Below are positions 61,701 through 64,000 of a DNA stretch of 64,000 nucleotides, one piece after another. The translations under genes were made by a program, and so were the position numbers. The notes under the pieces are model-generated. The model made no database searches and was not told the origin of the DNA. It was given only the letters and a program-made list of their open reading frames with translations. The stretch is from Deltaproteobacteria bacterium (GTDB lineage: Bacteria > Myxococcota_A > UBA9160 > UBA4427), in NCBI GenBank assembly GCA_029261855.1, contig JAJDAN010000017.1, positions 62,001-126,000 on the forward strand. The letters run 5' to 3'. The number at the start of each line of letters is the position of its first letter. Positions within the stretch are counted from its first letter, which is position 1.

Positions 61701-64000
61701 GGTACCGGCCTGCAGGACGGGATGAGCACCGCGGCGCCGCCGCGCGCGATGGGCGCGTACTCGATCGAGCTGTCGAGCGCCCTCGGCGCGGGCGAGATCG
61801 TCCACGTGGACGGCGAGGCCGCCGACTTTGCGGTGGGCTCGGACGAAGTGCTCGACACGCCCGCCGCCATCCCCATCGGCGACATCAACGACGACGGCTA
61901 CGACGACTTCATCGCGCTCGTGCAGGACCAGCTGGGCGACGTGGGCGATCTGCTGAGCGCGCCCGCCGGCGTGAATCCCTCCAGCGTCGTCGATTCCACG
62001 CGAGCCAAGGTGTTCTTCGGCGGGACCGGCGCGACCGATGTGACCCACGGCCCTGGCGACCTGACCCTGTTGCTGCCGGCACCCCTACTGCAGGAAGGCA
62101 ACTTCGGCGCGTTGTCGGTGGTCTCGAACCCCGGCGACTGGAACGACGACGGCGTCGACGACCTGGTGATCTCCGTCTCGCTCCACTCGGACCCGCTCGG
62201 GACCGGCGACATCTTCGTAGGGGACGGCACCTACGTCCTGCTCGGCAGCAACGACCCGGCCAAGTGGGTCGGCGAGGTCGACCTCGAGTTCGCCGCCGAC
62301 ATCGTGCTCGACGGGGTGAGCGGCTCGATCATTCCGTTCCTGGGGGACGTCGACGGCGACGGCATCGACGACCTGACCATCAACTCCGACGACGGCACCT
62401 ACATCCTCTCGGGGGGCACGAACATCAGCGCCGGTCTCGGCGTCGAGGTGGACGGCAACTTCGACGACGGCGCCGGCGGATCTGCGACCGACGGCTTCAC
62501 GGCGATCCAGCCCGGCCCGGACCGGGATCTCTGGCACCTGAGCGAGGGACGCGGGAACGATGCGGGCCACAGCCCCACCTGGAGCTGGTACTTCGGGACC
62601 GGCGAGACCCTGACGGACCTGGGTACCCAGGACGCCGGCGAGCCCGTCTACGGGGTCCTGCGAACCCCCGACCTGTTCGTCGACCCCGGCCACCAGATGA
62701 TGTTCTCGTGGAGCGAGTTCTTCGACGCAGGCTTCCCGCCCGACGTGAACGCGACGACCGTCGAGTTGGCGCTCCTACTCGAGGACGGTGGCGGCGCGCT
62801 GACCGTCCGGGTGCCGATCTACAGCTACAGCCCCGCGGACGACACCGGGGACTGGAACGACTGGGAGCTGGGCTTCTTCGAAGCCGCGACCGGCGACCAC
62901 TACGCCCTCGAGTTCTCGTTCCAGAGCGACAACGTCGACGGCCCCAGTGCCGCAGACCCGAGCGACTTCGAAGGCTGGTACATCGACGACTTCGTCGCAC
63001 GAGAGCGCGCGTTCATCGACCTGAGCAGCGCGCCCACGGGACTCACCTTCCTGATCGACGATCCCGATGTCGACCAGGTCACCCCGATCGGCGACTTCGA
63101 CGGCGATGGACTGCTCGACTTCGCGGCCTCCAACAACTACGGCATGTGGGTCATCTACGGGGGGACGCTGCCGCCGCCGCTCACCATCGTCACCGACGTC
63201 GACCTGTTGCCCGACGTCCTGTTCATCGACCCCCAGGACGATTTCCTCGTCGTGCCGGTGGCCGGCGGGATCGGCGACAACGACATCGATGGCGACGGAC
63301 GCAGTGATCTGATCCTCGAGGATCCGTCCGGCAGTCGCACTGCCAGCGGACAGGCCGGCAGCTACCTCTCGCCCGACCCGGGGCCGACCCTACGGCTCTC
63401 GGGCAGCGTGGATCTCAGCACCTTCGAGACCTTCCAGCCGCAGGTCAGCTTCTACGGGCTCGCGATCCCGGGTCCCGCGTTGATCGCGAGCATCGGCGAC
63501 CTGAACAACGACGGCTTCTCCGAGATCGCCGCCACCTTGAACGTGCCCACTCCGAGCGCCCTCGGCGACGGCAGCCTCGTGACCCATCAGGTGACGCAGG
63601 TCTGGCTGGGCCAGAGCTCGTTGTCCCAGATCTCGGCGCTGCCGGCGCTGGTGTTCGAGAACATCGGACGCGCCTACGCGCCGACTTTGGACCCGCCGCC
63701 GCTCTTCGACTTCACCTACGCGTCGCTCGGCGACGTCGACGGCGACGGATTCGAGGACTTCGCGAGCGCCGACGGCATCGGCGGCGAGGTGCACGTCTTC
63801 CTGAGCAGTGTGCTGGCACCGGCGCCCGCGCAGCCGCCTCCCGGTCCCGAGCCCCTCGAGCCCGACATCTGGCGCTTCGAGATGGGCACCCCGGACCCGG
63901 GCATCCCCGACGCCACGCCGCCGGGCATCGACATGGGCGACCGGTCGGGCGACATCGTCGACGGCGTCGAGGAGCGCGATGCCAACGACTCCGTGCGCTT
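46734..64000 (+). CDS. Giant LEPR-XLL / RTX / FG-GAP repeat protein (3' truncated)
   Basis: One frame stays open from the ATG at 46734 to the window end (about 5755 codons read, C-terminus missing). Residues 1-42 are Arg-rich with a Gly run, then LEPRVLL (47-53), the LEPR-XLL motif of very large surface/secreted proteins. Residues about 60-2550 are beta-rich with two dispersed repeat modules; about 2565-3315 are RTX nonapeptides (GGxGxDxhx), with smaller RTX blocks later; about 5047-5700 hold FG-GAP/VCBS-like units. No ordinary signal peptide, so type I secretion is plausible but its C-terminal signal and transporter are outside. Likely a calcium-stiffened surface or matrix protein; enzymatic domains not seen. 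A second ATG at 46782 is possible. Confidence 0.9.
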   Translation, partial: MKRAPRPQRNRRYRRAMDSVRRRLSGGGGGGRGERPPRRDAFELEPLEPRVLLATDLALAGPLLAEGLSEFVDWADTIEAHAVLSAELPLVGNSLGAVVQLDERFNAAIATPLANYLAAQGQNLGLDPGVTATQLTEIDNLLDAVPGMTSADVFLLADQLRIDLDWDPSFIETAELDLGPVASEFGVSLIGSATFPLDIDLGLDLSFGVALGLGTAGNATDFFIELPGSDYLEIDVSVNGAPMTTGPWVGLGGGSFDVVGGNVQLAAGVDLEFDSSQVTVNRVGFTSLATFNAGNVDARLAAVPHPAGSASAALPLDGTIPGHAPLGNPSLHLSSADSLSGNAPELVIDVAIAPDVEAALVAGFAELDGLIANDPAAAAALAQSLPLVGTSLDAELSNPAALVQLSTAVQNYFNSTGSPTIDGLVGALRGAYHALLGTSGPLANGPIAISGGLDPIANEIRLQVDIDHNVSAPHALDLGPGAAALAFVLDPANVQVDSRVTLSFDVAVDLSDGTADAADFEVRAGDLVASAQVNAAVGSTLSPVGLNVSGVQTNIVAGSVLANPSLTLDLSGGDGVLGFVDLQAPGALPVFTAGTAAAVLPVKAVSGPPFAGSPRLDLTAAAPFSGADLVIVPNNAFLTQVIGSVDDSNQALLAGIEELADRLDELAALGAFADPLPALGGDLGSELGIGDALRARLLTPFATYLLGGQPTTPAGLVAAITAAVPGTIISDVSAGNELAFALSFSEVRDFTRALDFSNLPAALVAGAAAAVDLQASYGLDITFGVDLSQLPDLDQAFFVRFNQTPDVQLTATPEALNADAVLGFLAVTLVGATPTLSGASISADFGSGNISLDELSNSTIGDLVALTVGGTISQALTIDTTLGSYVDSVSLDLPAQALFGGAPAAWVAPSLPDLQAFENVSAPSMLSLLDQLGNFFGIFGGGGAFDQEIPFTNGASLSDLLDLERAVDAALSDLANGLRVVGNQAVPNGGVVSSAAQLQLTIDGTTTITATIPAGATDIDSLVVAVNNAIAPKLAAVNLAGALLATRVGDQIALEATDDRVNSLRVETGSVLGFDDDQDAIAINFSSAQELLARLGQGVTADYDPLTHRLTYSLTLNQALTASELPLGFDVDFGDNTQLAAFVRLVAGSPVTGNGPGGASSFQLAMNDSTSPYTVNLAGGNGSLTALVADLNAGLAAALASTQFAGEVEAREVGGVLQLVSSGDEIRSLTVSGAPASLGFASGARAAAVVQATGNLSGDLTFGLTLDPLGQGFTPLTPANTLADVNSMLPGELSGDTEAELFIRTSDGSLYQVDLDDPMADPLVGPTLQFVIDRIAAATAGDVTLSIAPDGVSLTLVDNTWISDPPAVFQVSAANGSFAGLLLGIAGSDQNADGVLLGGPLHGELLSDNFFVETADLTASVQLLAPNVDARGTIGPIGLETVSGTGAIALSASFQLVDPGTQAADGLIAIPELGDGMLDPMSILSGPVFVGSANFSLPVALVPGVPGLNPVNPAVNISWSDITSPGTLDVQWNGDLSALDGMQALAFDQIIAALRDLQGFVDSALEGQALLTQEIPLLGETLIGLMGDPSTIFGAFIDALEADPPSTLDEFEQKLIDAIGPSTPGVLGLAPGTRSVTTNFANQMYEIDLVLGENFADSLSLDFDTGVLGDLGINGFLSGPSSAGAIDYGVGFSLQLGLVVDLSDPLGPRFYLKDTSSLDVQAEIDAPDIDFNAVLGPLAVGVTNGRVLLKDQLGGSAPATIAFGVIDDLGDGRYELTELAPGLLSPGVTGHFDLELPVELLTPAGSFLLQTGLADIDNPGAWTTGLPTLQDVSDALNDLDLTQDLAPFTDGWDGILRFLTDALDGEVFSLPIPFIGDQMQQASDIFEQIRSIVANNIVAVLGSGPATPAAVQTVFFQAFGPTGLNWLQDGPLPNTADGQITPADILLPGGGGQGPAGPDEMEFVFRIAKPDFFSESIPFDLGLDALGLSLDGNAALDIGMTATLGIGVSLTDGLYFVTDLTQFGLPAQPEFQVTVDATLPGFNASGSLAFLLIEALDQGSVLHLDFGLDLLDGGNGDGRLTLGELGSSSFGQLLDVSVNGAANLNLGLSASFGGLALFPSIDANLILDWTFLDSDPTQGIEFFGDVPYIALQDVRLSLGEFVDSFVGGVLGTITDFVEPINEFTQFLTAPIPLISDVAGPTSLLDLAGLFGSGAEEAIDFIEAVLTIIDMLASLPDVGPDDKILLGDFDLVGTDPRGMSDLSGVTANPIIPQGQGAATSGSMVGQETEDWLNMSDDADGFELVIPWLDDPASLVGIFFGGNPTLIGIDLPKFELGFEWSQFFSIYGPLGISIGVGIGASADLAFGYDTFGFRRAFETGDPLKISEGFFILDNENFDGSGPNRVELEVHGGVSVSAEINLGIASGGVKGGLDVSVEFDLHDPDLDGKVRIPEILFSLGYGPFYIFDISGKLTAQLSAFIETVVFSAEFEITPPITLLEFELPRPDTTPKLAHVQNGVLMLHMGPDAGMREHGNTSDGNESFRVIEGSGANSVRVEAFGLSQEYSGVNSIFADGGLGNDSITINAGVLLDADLSGGDGSDQIRAGGGDSIIDGGAGIDLLVGGGGDDQIDGGDGDDSIFGGDGNDILLGGLGADHIRGGRGEDDIQGGDQNDLLEGEAGDDTIDGGAGQDQILGGSGADTIYGGLNADHLSGGRGDDIIEGGDGNDEIFGDDGADLLLGQAGADKIWGGTGNDTLYGGLGNDELRGELNIDTIYGEDGNDLIYGGLGSDTLDGGSGNDTIFAADEATGADSTNSIHTIIGGDGDDVIWGGVGNDIITGGQGADTITAHRGNDFVDGGSENDWIDAGDHDTIDSGDDFDEVHGGTGNDEIRTGSDDDLIFAGMGDDKVYAGSGADEVYGGIGKDLIYAGAGNDYVEGGGDDDTIYGQAGADLVLGDDGNDVILGGTENDVLFGLAGDDSIYGGAGDDDLRGGADDDSLVGGSGDDVLVGSVGDDVLSGEAGFDILWGGDEIFGRSQLDLGNPANFMATPLNWSEAYNTGDPDMPPAITPVFNGGLSISGDALDGKDDLSGGDDTDFLFGGGDQDQIAGGGADDYVDGGAGNDDIQGDAGNDILRGGGNDDVILGGLGLDQLYGDAGDDHLFGDAGILVGGQLGSAWKQTGQRLWGGTGRDKLYAWSELTVNGVFDDFLAETQLGGDELHGGAGGDDLFGSNRAEILIGDSGNDYIHGEELMGFQYAPATSGPLYGGNDLIKGGSGEDIEYGGGGHDELWGDADSDRIEGQDGIDKIYGGSGIDLIVADTNPAYLFAGLIGQTETLDGYFGDDVEDDPTNDDATDILQIDGTDASDTILLSSVNYQGKALLRVVYNGRELFYDWRDDALNTPLIEQFRISGLGGNDTIAFAADETALDVTDLTERSDDWVGVIDGGPGNDILTGTGARDRLDGGSGNDTLSGYGGDDRLWGGTGNDILFLGQGNDDGIGGEGSNQIYAWSRDPRQGEQFGIFVDEELLLVDDSQKDVDLGAIELLERVIGLSLETFAHRDLLRFTLDQTGTVTDVIDLERLEGSDLRLTLYAAADLNLLTPLAQVDTANPQALARLNLDARAAGDYVLAVTTLAGAPASFARSVYELLPQVAAVGTTVRDVSYMREDTGLNRMLGGNGPDQLYGGTGLDFMYGNGGDDVLYRSDGEVFEALGGPLGEDDIWKEYAKSTGLVWYVGGSGGNDRIHLDYVTEPGLLEGRHLVTRLTENQGQFSFAAQLSLDFEALDQDGNPLWDPVDELMSFGALSSGDPDQLADEGSNVTNQQVDLLANLLPPENDFLAIIIDALGGDDEVIVGPTVQKTVWIDLGAGNDRAEILGGTAILVDKAEGEGNVARNDTFQNAFLLGAPAVLIGSVPVALNGQLNGGDAVFTLEIDGNDQVQVTVTQSSTQTNATPAALAADINRGLALAGIDDEVRAGWIEDGNGDRFVVLSRTRVAADASLAIVEANTVATEQLGFSNALAPVGGGQPLAGNVVYSGLTLDSPTDVDWYQVAFAGDPSASQLLVTSGSSADDLLVEIYQLVNGSLVKVSGDPDAVPLAADLAELLVAAQRGPADGVLTADLDFSLLLGGGAISLSIAAADTAGFLSLDQLIGLLNQELADAGVSNLVFAQRQDGFIAFGRLAASSGVPLEIGPEAGVSALGFVPGQVSDSADSAYSLDPIADLSRVSGLTLQAGDEDWFRFTLENRQATYVGATAAVVQALSGDASFSISIDGGAAQLVQVTAQATSDNGDLGDLVSDLNAALVAAGLNNDLEAVKDGIRVALRMVDPTSQLGFEIVSPNTEAQVELGLVAGSAAPLSDGEIELVQGDVLGGLRIELYDATGTTWIASQEVQAGSDPTARLILSSYGPGEYRVRVVGALPATAAAYQLNVDVGGGDGASVLDLAGEPGLPLSLAGLTANTPYLVRIASQNALPTTYTLSFPLDPSATPIEVELGQRPNTVRKDVVLGGTGNDVIMGGLGEDWIFGGPGNDVLSGGYDRSASDLIFGEEGDDILQLLPDRLPYIKGTTTPFLPTLVDVLDGGEGDDQILFLGGDLDDLGRVIPDVVAIKYNTLLHRFELTTQRWDTANQEFVVNPATGAFERDFIFYQAHGVERTVIDTRSGDDVVQGAPEYIFPNSVGEWGIDPGDREAAAGDLVDLWVYGGPGHDRLYTGAGNDHVFGGLGDDQIMAGEGDDVVEGGPGEDALFGNGSFDTRRDDFEYVWRAGESDRNDSPGFASYLGPIEIDVPIENLSLEQGDRGDWYLFETPLALQQFANADAAYLTAEMFDIVFEDGLAQQAFDHLDVFGRNYQLFGAAVDVDNSGQIVSIESAALVEEFVGVPSHYLLHVRNVDTLRVQGTKPVVAETFYVSNGAPSPTFTLSLEGLQFGDASVNITIDPIADLSDAQVLLTQLQGKLGPLASRVSVSLDAQNRLTFTIQDETGTLTVSNVTEAATLFAGTGLQDGMSTAAPPRAMGAYSIELSSALGAGEIVHVDGEAADFAVGSDEVLDTPAAIPIGDINDDGYDDFIALVQDQLGDVGDLLSAPAGVNPSSVVDSTRAKVFFGGTGATDVTHGPGDLTLLLPAPLLQEGNFGALSVVSNPGDWNDDGVDDLVISVSLHSDPLGTGDIFVGDGTYVLLGSNDPAKWVGEVDLEFAADIVLDGVSGSIIPFLGDVDGDGIDDLTINSDDGTYILSGGTNISAGLGVEVDGNFDDGAGGSATDGFTAIQPGPDRDLWHLSEGRGNDAGHSPTWSWYFGTGETLTDLGTQDAGEPVYGVLRTPDLFVDPGHQMMFSWSEFFDAGFPPDVNATTVELALLLEDGGGALTVRVPIYSYSPADDTGDWNDWELGFFEAATGDHYALEFSFQSDNVDGPSAADPSDFEGWYIDDFVARERAFIDLSSAPTGLTFLIDDPDVDQVTPIGDFDGDGLLDFAASNNYGMWVIYGGTLPPPLTIVTDVDLLPDVLFIDPQDDFLVVPVAGGIGDNDIDGDGRSDLILEDPSGSRTASGQAGSYLSPDPGPTLRLSGSVDLSTFETFQPQVSFYGLAIPGPALIASIGDLNNDGFSEIAATLNVPTPSALGDGSLVTHQVTQVWLGQSSLSQISALPALVFENIGRAYAPTLDPPPLFDFTYASLGDVDGDGFEDFASADGIGGEVHVFLSSVLAPAPAQPPPGPEPLEPDIWRFEMGTPDPGIPDATPPGIDMGDRSGDIVDGVEERDANDSVR
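46920..53430 (+). repeat. Helical (I/L)PLxG modules in the giant protein
   Basis: At least seven related segments of about 70-85 residues, centred near 46990, 47890, 48760, 49580, 51455, 52340 and 53300. Each has helix-forming sequence before a core such as [39 protein letters not shown] or APIPLISDV, then another helix and often a Thr/Pro turn ahead of a further helix. They alternate with beta-rich stretches. Confidence 0.7.
49695..61725 (+). repeat. Flagellin-IN-like modules in the giant protein
   Basis: Seven related segments at about 49695-49980, 50200-50475, 50620-50905, 58461-58785, 59055-59330, 59485-59775 and 61435-61725. Pattern: a beta-hairpin ([15 protein letters not shown]), a helix like [15 protein letters not shown] or [15 protein letters not shown], strands with G-x-(I/L)-x-(L/F), and usually LGF near the end. 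The layout resembles the flagellin hook IN motif. Confidence 0.65.
54430..56680 (+). repeat. Main RTX calcium-binding repeat block
   Basis: Near-continuous nonapeptides such as [18 protein letters not shown] and GGSGNDTIF encoded by GGC-GGC-GAC-GGC-like DNA, broken at about 55800-55960 by a non-repeat segment. Such repeats form calcium-stabilised parallel beta-rolls. Smaller blocks: about 57045-57240, 57740-57830, 60225-60380 and 60810-60970. Confidence 0.93.
61872..63830 (+). repeat. FG-GAP/VCBS-like repeats
   Basis: Seven segments of the form GD-(D/N)-x-(D/N)-G-x-x-[98 protein letters not shown] and [16 protein letters not shown]. The DxDxDG loops are calcium-binding; such repeats form beta-propellers like the integrin alpha head. 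Confidence 0.88.

Overview
The window is GC-rich, gene-dense Gram-negative chromosome. Lipid A, outer-membrane assembly and lipoprotein-sorting genes show a two-membrane envelope. LpxI instead of LpxH, a RemA (DUF370) protein between yicC and gmk, a DUF4388 protein, and the order lysS-lolC/E-lolD-bamA-skp-lpxA-lpxI-oxidoreductase-lpxB all recall the former Deltaproteobacteria (Myxococcota/Desulfobacterota and relatives). I cannot name the organism. Many genes overlap by 1-4 bases (ATGA, GTGA, TGATG) and GTG or TTG starts are common. I found no tRNA, rRNA, IS element or CRISPR array.

Layout: (1) 2-20839, plus strand, is one long run: a truncated TPR/zinc-ribbon membrane protein, a DUF4388 protein, phoH, ybeY, lnt, prfB (with a programmed +1 frameshift), lysS, a lolC/E-type permease, lolD, an enlarged bamA, skp/ompH, lpxA, lpxI, a GnnA-like oxidoreductase, lpxB, waaA and lpxK. 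(2) 20856-24079, minus strand, holds an lptF/G permease, a Kdo-kinase-like protein and an exported CxxCH (possible haem c) protein. (3) 24182-33158, plus strand, holds two GT9 heptosyltransferases, a heptose-7-phosphate kinase, yicC, remA, gmk, a bifunctional relA/spoT, a WaaE-type GT2 and a PAS-LuxR regulator. (4) 33241-37812, minus strand, holds purM, a FAD-dependent oxidoreductase and an MsbA-type exporter. (5) 37939-42358, plus strand, holds a TIGR04283-type glycosyltransferase and two ABC half-transporters with complementary degenerate ATP sites, like a TM287/288-type heterodimer. (6) 42620-46315 is smc. (7) From 46600 to the window end there is a small coupled ORF and then one uninterrupted reading frame of more than 17 kb.

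The genes of parts 1-3 cover much of an LPS route: acylation and UDP-diacylglucosamine cleavage (LpxA, LpxI), disaccharide synthesis (LpxB), 4'-kinase (LpxK), Kdo transfer (WaaA), Kdo phosphorylation (kinase), core heptose synthesis and transfer (HldA-type kinase, two GT9), flipping (MsbA-type) and export (LptF/G). LpxD, LpxC, FabZ and a GnnB transaminase are not in the window. BamA and Skp insert outer-membrane proteins; Lnt and LolCDE mature and sort lipoproteins.

The most unusual object is the giant partial gene at 46734-64000. Its product has an N-terminal LEPR-XLL motif, then long beta-rich stretches carrying two kinds of dispersed repeat module (one helical around an (I/L)PLxG core, one like the flagellin IN motif), blocks of RTX calcium-binding nonapeptides and FG-GAP/VCBS-like repeats. 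It looks like a very large surface or secreted protein whose C-terminus lies outside the window.
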